Shown here: positions 1 through 10,400 of the stretch, in pieces
Layout: every line of letters starts with the position of its first letter
Numbering within the stretch: position 1 is the first letter of the stretch
Assembly: GCA_034509755.1 (NCBI GenBank)
Contig: CM067542.1
Span: forward strand, 18,357,001-18,421,000
DNA from: Anisodus tanguticus
Taxonomy: Eukaryota; Streptophyta; Magnoliopsida; Solanales; Solanaceae
DNA: 64,000 bases
Reading direction: 5' to 3'
Made by a program: the position numbers and the translations under genes
Notes under the pieces: model-generated
Databases searched by the model: none
What the model was told of the DNA's origin: nothing
What the model saw: the letters and a program-made list of their open reading frames with translations, nothing else

Positions 1-712
1 ACCACCTCCAAGTCCCAAAAATCTAAATCACCCACCACCTATTGAACAAACTAAAGAAGAAGCGGTGTCTAGCGTAGAACACCAATGCAAAAATATATAT
101 AGATTTTATCAACAAGAAAATGCTAGTAGCTTACCGGCTTCCATACCATCTTCTTCATCTTCAACACAACCTCACAAAAGACATCTTGTTTTCTGCGGCT
201 AGTATTGAAAGCCTCGTAAATAGAATGTGCGGCCGTACCTCTACTACTAACCAAATTAGCGAGTTGGATATTTTTATTTTGCGGGGTTCGTACCGTATCA
301 AGAAGTTATCAATGAAGATGGACATGAAGACTTTTGAAATACTTTGGAGGGGGAATGAGAAGACCTTTCCGACACTTTCATTGATGGCTCGAGATGTTTT
401 GAACATTCAAGCGTCATCAAGCGCGTCGAAAGTGCTTTTTTGCAAGTGCAGATATCAAATAGGAGACCACAGAGACACTCATTGGCGGAGACGACTTGGA
501 AATTGCGGTATTATTCGAGAGATTGGATACGAGCGGAGCGGAGAAGGTGCGGTCAACCGGAGATCAACGAAGAAGATGATGAAAACTACAACGAAATCTT
601 AACCGAAGGTAGTGGAAGCGACGTGGATCAATTTGACCAACAAATACCAATTCCAACCGAAGAACCACAGGAAATCATCAAGCAATTAGAACAGGTTTTT
701 TTTAGAATGTAA
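1..712 (+). pseudogene. hAT transposase, C-terminal fragment, broken
   Basis: The reading frame corresponds to the last ~230 residues of the transposase copy ending at 46034. The hAT C-terminal dimerisation region, recognisable by ELDIF, FPTLS, MARD.LNIQ and RDWIRA, spans roughly 255-545. The acidic tail ends with a TAA at 710-712. Compared with the other copy the frame is broken near 185-195 (an extra base in a T run) and near 430-450 (the segment that reads SENAFSAG in the other copy is shifted). At 299-301 this copy keeps a CAA (Gln) codon where the 45.6-kb copy has TAA, so the two copies have been disabled independently. It is not expected to make an active transposase. Confidence 0.75.
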
Positions 713-945
713 TTTTTTTAATTGCAATTTTATTATGTAATTTGCAACTTTTGGACAACACCACAAAGTTGCAATTTAGATTTTAGACAATTGTATTTGT
801 ATTACAAAAAAATCATATGTCTATTAAATAATATAAGAGGCACAAAAACAGCCTTGGGATATTTTTATTACACTATCTTGTTTTGTTTATTGAGTTTTTT
901 CTAAACATATGTTATTTAGAAAAAAAAAAAGGAAAACACGACTGT

Positions 946-1118
946 ACCCCGCCCCGACCCCGCCCCGACCCGATACCGATGGGATCGGGATCGGGACGGG
1001 ACTGGAGCAGGTCCCGCTAGACCCGACCCCGCCAGGCCCCGCTAGACCCGACCCCGACCCCCTGGCTCGTCCCGCCGCGACCCCGACCCCGCCAGACCCG
1101 AGCCCGGCCCACTGGCCA
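946..1118 (+). repeat. GC-rich subterminal tract of hAT copy 1
   Basis: About 170 bp of degenerate CCCGACCCCGCC-type repeats stand out against AT-rich surroundings and recur at 46266-46423 in the second hAT copy. Short GC-rich subterminal repeats are the usual transposase-binding regions of Ac-like hAT elements; that role is inferred here. Confidence 0.65.
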
Positions 1119-1125
1119 CCCTTAT

Positions 1126-2168
1126 TTAAGATTAATGAGTGTGATAAATGTATCTACATTAAAAATACTCCAAATCATGAAGTCATTGTTTGTTTATATG
1201 TTGATGACATGTTGATAATGAGTAGAGATATTACTGATGTAAATGCTACGAAGCGTATGCTGGCTAGCAAATTTGATATGAAGGACTTAGGAGTTGCTGA
1301 TTTGATCTTAGGCATCAGAATTCATAAAACCCCACAAGGTCTAGCATTATCGCAGTCTCATTATATTGAAAGAGTACTTGACAAGTTTAAGTATTTAAAT
1401 TTTAATGTTGCAAAGACTCCAATTGATGTAAGTTTTGCACTTCAAAAGAATGAAGGTGAAAGTGACTCACAATTGGACTATGCACGAGTTTTGGGAAGTT
1501 TGATGTATATTATGAATTGTACACGACCAGATATAGCATGTGCTATAAGCAAGCTGAGTCGATTCACGAGTAATCCCAATCAAACTCATTGGATGGCTAT
1601 GAAACGAGTCTTGGGGTATTTAAAACACACCCAAACCTATGCTTTGCATTATAATAAATATCCCGAGTAATTGAGGGATATAGTGATGCAAACCTGGATC
1701 ACCGGATCATCGAAGTTAAATCCACGAGTGGATATATTTTCACCGTTGGTGGAGGAGCGAGTGTCTTGGAAATCATCAAAACGGACATGCATCGCCCGCT
1801 ATACAATGGAATCGAATTTATAGCTTTAGACAAGGCCGGTGAAGAAGGTGAATGGCTCGGAATTTCTTAGAAGATATTCCATTCGGCCCAAACCTTTGGC
1901 TCCTATATGTATACATTGTGACAGTCAAGCAGCAATAGGTAGGGAAGGGAGCGTAATGTACAACGGAAAATCTCGTCACATACGACGAAGACACTATACC
2001 ATTAGACAACTCCTCTCTAGTGGCGTTATCACGATTGACTATGTAAAGTCAAGAGATAACGTGGCGGATCCGCTTACAAAAAGCTTATCTAGAGAGGGAG
2101 TTAGTAGATCATCAATGGGAATGAGGTTAAGGCCGAGGACAAGTCATCATGGCGGTAACTCTACCTAG
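1126..2168 (+). pseudogene. copia reverse transcriptase / RNase H remnant
   Basis: The translation begins inside the RT at INECDKC and includes the catalytic YVDD motif (about 1198-1209), the LGSLMY and CTRPDIA motifs and the start of RNase H. The frame breaks at about 1660-1680, where TAA interrupts at the usual EGYSDA motif, and again near 1750-1830. RNase H resumes from 1839 with IHCDSQAAIG, SRHIRRRH and ADPLTK, ending at 2168. The N-terminal half of pol (integrase and fingers/palm) is absent. An open frame runs unbroken from the hAT GC-rich tail (909) into this RT, but that is a chance fusion with no normal gene start. Confidence 0.85.
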
Positions 2169-2749
2169 CAGACTGGAAATCCCAAAAGCTAGGTTCAAGG
2201 AGATCAAACAAAGTTGTGACTGACGGTTCAACATTGTCAAATAACTCAACCCATTCTCGGATGAAGACAATGTTCAGAAATAAGGATAAAACCTTATGTC
2301 TTGTTAATGAGTTAATAAAGCATTAAGGTTCTTTAATGATTATCTAAATCTGGCAGTGTATGACCAGATAATGTGGCTAAAGGACCACATGTTTAGAAAT
2401 CACCTATGTGAGTGTTAAGTGTAAGTCGCTTTAAAGGGGAATGACAGTGAAGGCCCATTCTCTATGCACTCATGAAACCAAGAGGTGTTCATGGCTGAAA
2501 CGAACACAACTGTGAGAACCATAAACGGTTGAGGGTTGATTGTGTGACTTATGTTGTCTAGGTATACAACAAAGTTCGACGGTTCAAAGATATTAAATCT
2601 ACCGATTGATCGAATATATCCGATATAAGTTCACTACGGAAAATTCAAAGGGAAACCTACTTATCCAGATGCAGTCAATCCTCGCTTGTATATCACACTT
2701 GTCTGCGCATTCTTTTATATTATAGCCATTCCCCATTCATGTGGGGGAT
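2169..2749 (+). other. copia 3' noncoding stretch up to the polypurine tract
   Basis: No reading frame of interest lies between the RNase H end and the LTR. The polypurine tract GTGGGGGAT lies directly before the LTR start at 2750, which is where plus-strand priming is expected. The corresponding stretch of the next copia element is 11611-12244. Confidence 0.6.
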
Positions 2750-3589
2750 TGTTGGGTTTAAATGATAGATTGAATGGGAAATGGAGCATTTGTCCCACAT
2801 CGGTAGTGAAAAGAAAAGTGAGAGTTCCCTCTTGCTTTATAAAATAAGCATTTGTCTCATATCGGAAAAAGAAAGAAAAAGAGAGGTGTATATATTACAT
2901 TACACCTTCTCCAGTCACTAAAAGGGTTGAGGGGGCAAGGACCCCTCGCGCCGTCGTCGTCGCTCGCTCGGCTCGGCTTCGGCTTAGGCTTAGGCTTCGG
3001 ATTTGGATTTGGATTTGGATTTGGATTTGGTCAAATGATCTGATTGATTGATAATCTTTTTGGACCAAATTTTCTTTAATTTTAATTATTTAATTAAATT
3101 AATTAGCTTATCCAATCCTACCCGTTAGTGACCCGGATCCGCGTGTCTGACCCGTGATCCGGTTTCTTTCCCATATTTAAATTTCCCACCAGATTTTGGT
3201 GGCTATTCAGAAGGGTTGCAAACCTTCAGAAACAGTACTTCCATGGCTATAAATTCATTTGATTCCTCAGAATTTACTTACTAATTTTCTGAACAATACA
3301 AACTTCTTCTTCTTCTGCACAAATAAATTCTGTGTGATATACTGCCGTTGAGTGGTTCGCCGCTACCTAAATTTGGAGTACTACTATTCTGATAAGATAA
3401 TCGTTCTATCCTGGGAGGGGATATTCCATCAACCTCGAGTACTGTGAGGGGAATAATTTCCTTAAGGACACACTTTGAACTAAGTGGCTCGATTATATTC
3501 TGAAAAATTATTCTTATTTTTTCAACACTGATTCTGTTTATTTTCAGTTATTATTATTTACTAGTTTTTTGGAATACAGATTCATAACA
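2750..3589 (+). repeat. copia 3' LTR
   Basis: About 840 bp bounded by TGTT and AACA, following a polypurine tract. The partner 5' LTR is not in the window, so the right boundary rests on the terminal inverted bases and on the start of a SINE immediately after. Confidence 0.65.
2966..3030 (+). repeat. Hexanucleotide array inside the copia LTR
   Basis: Runs of GGCTTC/GGCTTA pass into five GGATTT units. A CG-rich stretch (GCGCCGTCGTCGTCGC) precedes it. The array lies in the LTR and probably arose by slippage; no function can be assigned. Confidence 0.8.
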
Positions 3590-3786
3590 GTGGCCTAGTG
3601 GTCAATGAAGTGAGTTAAGAACCATGAACTCTCAAGACCAAAATATCAGGTGATTTCTTCCCATCTGTCCTAGCCTCGACCAACAGAGTTAAATTGATAG
3701 CCGTTGCTAGTGGGAGGTGCCAGGTATTCCGTGGAATTAGTCGAGGTATGCGCAAGCTGGCCCAGAAACCAAGGTTAAAGTCCAGT
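3590..3786 (+). mobile_element. TS/SolS-type tRNA-derived SINE, internally deleted
   Basis: The opening GTGGCCTAGTGGTCAATGAA is the box-A head of the tobacco TS / Solanaceae SolS SINE, and the body (CATCTGTCCTAGCC, GTGGAATTAGTCGAGG, GCGCAAGCTGGCCC) is its conserved 3' part. The expected box B (GGTTCAAATCC-like) is deleted or scrambled near 3640, so it should not be transcribed by RNA polymerase III. It sits between the copia LTR and a second SINE. Confidence 0.8.
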
Positions 3787-3955
3787 CCAATGCACTAAGC
3801 TTTCGCTATGAGCGGGGTCCGGGGAAGGACCGGACCACATGGGTGTATTGTAAGCAGTCTTATCCTGCATTTTTGCAAGAGGTTGTTTCCACGGCTCGAA
3901 CCCGTGACCTCCTGGTCACATGGCAACAACTTTAGCGGTAACAAAAAGGTTATCA
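3787..3955 (-). mobile_element. Au-type SINE
   Basis: On the minus strand this reads as an Au SINE: box-A-like GTTGCCATGTGACCAGG, box B GGTTCGAGCC (3894-3905 region), and the body CTTGCAAAAATGCAGG and GGTCCGGTCCTTCCCCGG, running down to about 3787. Au SINEs occur in many flowering plants. It lies tail to tail with the TS-type SINE, within what looks like the intron of the orphan exon at 4228-4323. Confidence 0.8.
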
Positions 3956-4227
3956 CGATAAGAAAAAAAACCCAAATTGGCAAATGAATGATTCCTGACA
4001 ATAAATAAGTTTGTATACACAAATGCCAAATGCAGGTACTTTCACAGCCGTAAAAAGGTCAAAACTCAAGAATAACCAAGACCCAGATCACAAAATCGTC
4101 TCCCAACCAAAAGGGGTCAAAAATTTCAACAAACTAAAATTAAAAAGGGATAATCAAGAACAAAATTTCTAACAAAAACCCAGATCAAATAATTCATTTC
4201 TGAACCAAATCAGGTAAAAAATTGCAC

Positions 4228-4323
4228 CTTTTCAACAGGGAGAGTGAAACAGGCGGTAGCAATGGCAGCAACAAGGAGGATAAGAAAGGTGAATTTGAGA
4301 AAAGAAGACCAATGAAAAGTCAT
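4228..4323 (-). CDS. First exon of a TVP38/TMEM64 (DedA-like) membrane protein; remainder absent
   Basis: The 32-residue exon starts MTFHWSS, has one hydrophobic segment (about residues 10-26) and ends TLPVEK, followed by AAG|GTGCAA as a splice donor. This matches the N-terminus of plant SNARE-associated Golgi / TVP38-like proteins, multi-pass membrane proteins of the DedA superfamily linked to lipid scrambling and vesicle traffic; the match is recalled, not searched. The frame continues upstream without an ATG, so 4323 is the best start. No further exon is visible on the minus strand from 4227 to 1, where two SINEs, a copia remnant and a hAT lie. Either the gene has a very long intron or it is a stranded 5' fragment. 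Sequence upstream (4324-4600) would be its 5' UTR and promoter. Confidence 0.5.
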
Positions 4324-4599
4324 ACTTGATAATAATCTTTTACGCCAAGGCCTACACTCCTCTTCGTCTTGTTCCTCTGGAGTTGCTTGCTTCAATGACA
4401 AGCGCGGCCTTAATCCTCCGTAATTAGCCAGATTGAAAGATAATATTCAGATAATAATAATCATATTATAAAACCCCAACAAAACTTCTGTAATGCCTCA
4501 TTTCTTCCCAACAACAAAAAGATCAATTTGATGTTGGTGTTTCAGGGTGGATTGATCTATAAGCTAAAGAAGCTTTCCTTTTGGTTTTTTCTGCTATAT

Positions 4600-6212
4600 T
4601 TCGCGTCTAGGAAGGTGCTATGCTATTCGGGTAACGTAGTAAAACTCCAAACTCTTGCTACTTTCCTATATTTACACACTTTTTTCGAGCACTAAAAAAG
4701 AATAAAACAAATTGGTTACTATTATATTTAGTTCCATCGTTTTTTTTATTTTGTGAGGAGAAAAAAACAACTTATGGCTAGATGAAATATAATTATGAAT
4801 ATCACACCAAAAGATTTGATGCAACGAATAAAGTTGCTCGTCCTTGTTTAAAAGTTTTGAATTTGAGTTTTTAATATGATTTTTTTTATTAGATATTGTT
4901 TTCTACTCGACGCGAATCCGAATATAACTGAGCTCCAATACAAAATATCAAGTGAAAAATGAAAAAAATCCAAAATAAAATTATGAAACAAGACAAAGAA
5001 GCTTCAAGAGGATTATCATTTGTTAGACATTTAACTTATGATTTTCTCAAGAAAAATACGGCATTTTATATATTTTCTCTGTCCCGATTTATGTAACATT
5101 GTTTTTTTTTTATCTGTTCTAAAAAGAATGTCATTTTTCTATATTTAGAAATAATTTGATTTTATGAGATGATTTATAATCACACATTTATATAAGACTT
5201 GTTTTGGATCACACATTTCAAAACTCTTCATTTATTTCTTAAATTTCGTGTCAAGTCAAATAATGCAATATCTTTTAAATTTCGTGTCAATTCAAATAAT
5301 CCAAACATAAAATCGAGTCAAATCCTAATACATGTAAGAAATCGTTAATTTATTTTGTTGTAAGTTTCAATAATTCGATTCTGCATTTTCTCACTATTTT
5401 AAGCAATTGTAATGATTGAACTAAGTACTAGTAATCTTGAGATTGTTGAATTGAAATTGATACTTGAAATAATTCCAAATTATTGATTTGGGAGTATTAG
5501 TTGCATCCCATGGGCCACTAGAAAGTGACATTTTATTTTTCTCATTTTATAATTTTGATACTAAATTTAAATGAAAAACTTACCGGGTAAATATCGTATA
5601 CTCTTCAAGCATTTAAAGTTGTTCAAAATTTTGTACAATTTAGTATTTCAAGTCCGTTAGTAATCGTTTATAGTGGCAAAACTAAAAAATAATAAAAGAA
5701 AATTAAGCTTGAAAAATTCAAAAAAGACAAAACTTTTCAAGTTGTTTAGATTCGAAATTTGAAAATAAGTAACATCAATTATGAAATTTTGGGAGGTTAG
5801 ACCCAACTAAACACACTCATATGTTGGGAAATATGTATTTGATTTTAACAAAGAGATATTAGCCAATGTATGGTCTATTAAAAAGTGATCTGCGGTTTTC
5901 ACGAAAAAAACAAATGTAGTCAAACCGAAAATCAAACAAATCAGAAAAAATGACATTTCTTTTGTTTGATTTGATTTTGGTTTCTAACTTTTAAAACTAA
6001 TAAAACACTACTTAAAAATAAAATTAGCGACAGACAAATTCTCTAGCTAAATAATAAAATTCGTCGTTAATTTTATTTAATAATGACTTAGCAACAGATT
6101 ATCAAAAATTCTATTAGTTATGAGCAATTGAAATAGATTAGTGATAAAGTTGATAGCTAATTTTAATTTTTTTATAGTAAAAAATTTGTTTTGTTTGGTT
6201 TTATGTAAATCT
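4600..6212. other. AT-rich intergenic stretch
   Basis: No convincing coding frame. It holds a degenerate MITE (5068-5310) and otherwise AT-rich sequence. It ends at the AATCT target duplication of the copia element (6208-6212). Confidence 0.6.
5068..5310. mobile_element. Degenerate Stowaway-like MITE
   Basis: Opens with TCTGTCCCGATTTATGTAAC and carries the same interior as the better preserved element at 48203-48414 (AAAAAGAATGTCATTTTTCT, TTATATAAGA, TTTCGTGTCAAGTCAAATAA). The right terminus is lost and replaced by a second copy of the TTTCGTGTCAA segment. Confidence 0.55.
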
Positions 6213-6686
6213 TGTTGGAAATTTGCCTTTGGCGGGAGTTGCAACCGACCAACTTTAACGGCTTAAACACTAGTGTTACGCATGTTGGAGAATCTGGTTC
6301 TTCACACATGCATGATCTACTAAGTACGTAGATAACCGTAGGGCCAAGAATCGTCAAATTTCATTGAGAAATGAAAGAGATATTGGTCCACGAAGTGATG
6401 TGTTTGAAGCATGGAAAAGTGTGGTTTGGGATCAATTCTCCCTTATCGATGGAGGAAGAAAGAATTGTTGTGTTTATAAGACTCAAAATTGGTTTGGGGT
6501 TTGGGACCCCAAGGGGTATCCCATGTGTTTAAAGGAGGGAGGACCTAGATGCGCTTCGGTTCGAGGGAAGCCCACACGCGCGCCGCTGCCGCCCGCCCGT
6601 CTAGTTCCAGTTCCGAGTTCACGGGTCACGGGGTGTGGGCTGTGCTTCTTTTGATATTATCTTTTTGGGCCAGAGAACTTTACCAG

Positions 6687-6801
6687 ATGTACAGTTTGAT
6701 CCCAGAAGTTCCATATGTACAGTTTGGACCAGAATTCTTTTCATATGTACAGTTTGGTCCCTGAAGTTTCAAAATGTACAATTTGGTCCCTGAAGTTTCC
6801 A
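6687..6801 (+). promoter_or_regulatory. Four imperfect 28-30-bp direct repeats in the LTR U3
   Basis: Units begin ATGTACAGTTTG at 6687, 6715, 6745 and 6774, with the core TTTGGTCCCTGAAGTTTC. They lie about 210-320 bp upstream of the LTR TATA box. The same array is in the 3' LTR (12719-12833). Tandem U3 repeats are known enhancer elements in the tobacco copia elements Tnt1 and Tto1; a like role here is inferred from position. Confidence 0.65.
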
Positions 6802-7008
6802 GAAAGTCAGAAATTCAGAATTGGGCAGAGAGATCAGAAACGCCACAACACTCAATTCAGCCATTTATTTTGGCTGAATTACTCCTCCTATAATGGCCAA
6901 TCCGTTGAACATCTTCACCATTTATTTTGGTGGTATTACTACCTCCATAATGACCATTACTTGGCTAGTAATGGCACTTATGGAGGCAGTTCTTCAGCCC
7001 TCCTTCTA

Positions 7009-7018
7009 CTATATAAAG
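7009..7018 (+). promoter_or_regulatory. TATA box of the copia 5' LTR
   Basis: CTATATAAAG lies in the LTR about 370 bp before its end, with the equivalent CTATATAAAA at 13034-13043 in the 3' LTR. Transcription would start near 7045. Confidence 0.6.
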
Positions 7019-7428
7019 ACCCCATTGTCACCATTGTTGAGCACACTTTACACTAGACGAAAAACAGAAAACAAAATTCTTCTTCCTACAATCTTCCAAG
7101 CATCATTTCGTTACTCAAAATTCTTCACGGTAGCACTTGAGTTTTCTTTGCTCAATTGTTCCATTGCTGTTTTATCTTGGGAGACAATTGTCCAGGACGT
7201 ATAAAGGATACATACGGGGCAATATTATCTTAAAGACAGAGTGTCACACTCGACTCAGCATACACAAAACAGTTTCAGTTTCTTGTTCAACATTATTGTA
7301 ATTTCAGTTTGTTGTTGAATTGTAATTTCAGTTCTTGTATTACTTAGCAGTTATTTGTAATTTCCATTTCCTGCACCTTTGTAACCAACAAGTTTAAGAC
7401 AATATTTCCTTACTGTAACTGTTGTAAC

Positions 7429-10400
7429 ATGGCTGAAAACATGAATGATGTTGCTGCTACTGCTGCTGCCTCTCAAGGCAACGTTGTTAACTTCCCCGCT
7501 ACTGCCGCTACTGGCCAAGGCAGCAACTCTGCTCCCTTCACTGCTACTGCCGCTAATGTTCAAGGCAGCAACTCCGCTGCCTTCCCGACTGCTGGTGCTC
7601 CACCTTCTGCCTCACACCACCATGATCGCCCTGAAAAATTCATGGGATTAGAATTTAAGAGATGTCAGCAAAAGATGTTGTTCTACTTAACTGTAATGGG
7701 CATGGCCCGGTTCCTAACGGAAGATCCTCCACGAGCTAGAGATGAAATGGACTCTTCGCCTGCTGAAACGGGTAAAGGGGGCCTTGGTATCCATGTCGTT
7801 AACGACATAAAGATGGTTCTTGATGCGTAGAATCATAGCGATTTCATGTGTAAGAATTACATACCGAACTGCTTGACAGACCCTCTCTACACGGTCTATT
7901 GCACCGTTGGCACTGCCAAAGAGCTGTGGGAAAAACTGCAAAAGAAGTACAACGCACAAGATGCGGATACTAAGAAGTTCATCGTTGGAAAATTTCTAAA
8001 ATTCCAAATAGTGGATAGTAAGACAGTGATGTCCCAAGTCCAGGAATTCCAAATGATTTTACATCACCTGGATTTGGAAGGAAAGAAACCAAACGAGCAG
8101 TTTTTTGTTGTATCGCTGATTGAAAAGTTACCTCCTTCATGGAATGAGTTTATGAGTTACTTAAAACTCAAGACAAAAGAGATGACCTTTGAAGAGCTTA
8201 TTATCAAACTCCAAATTCATGAAGATAATAAGAAGACCTTGCCAAGGGGTAGACAACCTGCTGAGGCAAAGGCGAATCTGGCTGAGGCCAAAGGGAACTT
8301 AAGCAAGAAGCGGAAGTTCCAGAAAGACAGCAAGGCCCCCACAGCGGAGATGTTCAAAGGTAACTGTCACCACTGTGGAAAACCTGGTCATAGGATGAAG
8401 GAATGCCGCAAGCTCAAGACTGAGCAACAACAGAAAGCCAAGTCTAAAGGCAATACGCAAGCAAACGTCGTCAAGGACACGCTCCTGGATGACATGATTG
8501 AGGAATTCTCGGCAATGGTGCTAGAAGCCAACTTGGTTGAGAATTCGATGCAATGGTGGATGGACACAGGTGCTACTAGACACATCTGTTCTAACAAAGA
8601 TGCCTTCTCCACGCACACACCGGTCACTGACAATAAGCTGTTCATGGGCAACAATGCTTCCTCTAACGTGCTGTGGGTCGGAAAGGTGGTCCTGAAGATG
8701 ACTTCCGGCAAGGAACTCATTCTGAAGGAAGTGATGCACGTCCCAGATATTAGAAGAAATTTAATTTCTGGACCTTTATTGGTTAATGGTGGTTTTAGGC
8801 TAGTGTTTGAATCCAATAAGTTTGTACTCACTAAGAATCGCACTTTTGTGGGGAGAGGCTCCGTCTGTGAAGGCCTTTTCAAAGTGAATGCCATGTTTGT
8901 ATTGCGTTCAAGTAATAAAGTTGAACCTTCTTCTTATTTGCTCGAGTCTTCTAATTTATGGCATCATATATTAGGACACGTTAACTACAAGTCTATTCAA
9001 AGGCTGGTAAAGATGGAGTTGTTATCGTCTATCGACGTAAACCCTCAACATAAGTGTGAGGTGTGCGTAGAGGCAAAACTCACCAAGCTTCCTTTTCGAT
9101 CCGTCGAAAGGAATACCGCTCTTCTAGAACTTATTCACAAAGATATATGTGATTTGAAGTTCGCACAAACTAGAGGGGGGAACAAGTACTTTGTGACATT
9201 CATAGATGATAGCACAAGGTATTGTTACCTTTACTTGTTGAAAAGTAAGGATGAAGCCTTTGAAGCGTTCCGACGTTACAAAGCAGAAGTTGAGAACCAA
9301 CTAAGCCTACGGATTAAATCCATTAGTAGCTATAGAGGGGGAGAATATGTAGTGCCATTTGAGGAATACTGTGCCCAAGAAGGCATTATTCATCAAACGA
9401 CGGCTCCATACTCACCTCAATCAAACGGTGTTGCGGAACGTAAGAACCGCACATTAAAGGAAATGATGAATGCCTTGCTTATCAATTTCGGTCTTCCCCA
9501 AAACATGTGGGGAGAAGCCGTCCTTACCGCTAATACGATTCTTAACAGAGTCCTACATAAGGGTAAGGACAAAACTCCATATGAATCATGGAAGGAAAAG
9601 AAACACACCTACAAATATTTTAAGGTGTGGGGTTATTTGGAAAAGGTTGAAGTACCCAAGCCAAAGCAAGTCAAGATTAGGCCTAAGACTGTAGATTACA
9701 TATTCATCGGCTATGCAAATAACAGTAGTGCTTATCGCTTCTTAGTGCATAAGTCAGATATTCCAGATATCCACCAGGGTACAATAACGGAATCAAGGAA
9801 TGCTCTATTCTTTGAAGGTACCTTTCCTAGAAAGGAAAAAGACACAACCTCTCGCAAATGAAGTTATGCACAAAGCTCTCAAGAACCGGGAGTCGTTGAC
9901 GGCCTGGATCTAGATGATTCAGATCTAGCGGATCTCGAGGTGGCTGAGCATCCGGAATCTAGTGTTCCAAATTCTCAAAACTTGGAGGCTCCAGAGATGG
10001 ATCTAAGGCGAAGTAAAAGGGCCAGGAAGGATAAATCATTCGGTCCTGACTTTGTAGCTTATATGGTTAATGATGAACCAAGGACAATTGCTAAGGTGTT
10101 GTCAACTCCAGAAGCACTGCTCTGGAAAGAAGCTATTGAGAATGAAATAGGCTCCATTCTGCATAACCATACTTAGGAGTTGGTTGATCTTCCTGCAGGA
10201 AATAAACCGTTGGGTTGTAAATGGATACTCAAACGGAAATACAAAGCAGATGGGTCTATAGACAAGTACAAGGCCAGGTTGGTAGTCAAGGGCTATCGGT
10301 AGACAGAAGGCTTTGACTACTTTGACACATACTCCTAGGTATCCCGGATGACATCTATACGGGTATTCATTGAGATCGCAGCTTTGCGTGACCTTGAGAT

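Larger units (their letters stand above)
1..1118 (+). mobile_element. hAT-family DNA transposon, 3' portion (copy 1)
   Basis: This stretch is nearly collinear with 45329-46423, so it is a second copy of the hAT element that lies at 43.1-46.4 kb; the 5' part lies before the window. It carries the C-terminal part of the transposase, an AT-rich 3' untranslated stretch (713-940) and a GC-rich terminal tract. The right end is placed at 1118, because the copies share CCCACTGGCCA and then diverge. CAGTGGGCC read inward from that end resembles a hAT terminus. Directly after it the sequence is copia reverse transcriptase, so the hAT inserted in, or recombined with, a copia element. The target duplication cannot be tested because the other end is missing. 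Confidence 0.8.
1119..3589 (+). mobile_element. Ty1/copia retrotransposon, 3' remnant with 3' LTR
   Basis: The order is the 3' half of reverse transcriptase, RNase H, a 3' noncoding stretch, a polypurine tract (GTGGGGGAT, 2741-2749) and an LTR starting TGTTGGG at 2750. The 5' half is missing because the hAT end abuts it at 1118/1119. Its protein is close to the copia element at 6213-13415 (shared INECDKC and NGKSRHIRRRH), so both belong to the same Tork-like group; the lineage name is an inference. Confidence 0.85.
6213..7390 (+). repeat. 5' LTR of the 6.2-kb copia element
   Basis: 1178 bp with ends TGTTGG...CCAACA. It contains a four-fold U3 repeat (6687-6801), a TATA box (CTATATAAAG, 7009-7018) and a GC-rich patch near 6570-6640. 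Partner of 12245-13415. Confidence 0.93.

Noticed and set aside
909..1670. A 253-codon protein gene with a Pro-rich N-terminus
   Set aside because: The Pro-rich part is the hAT terminal GC tract and the rest is copia RT; it is a junction artefact.
8388..8894. 168-codon minus-strand frame
   Set aside because: Antisense shadow of copia protease/GAG-pre-integrase.
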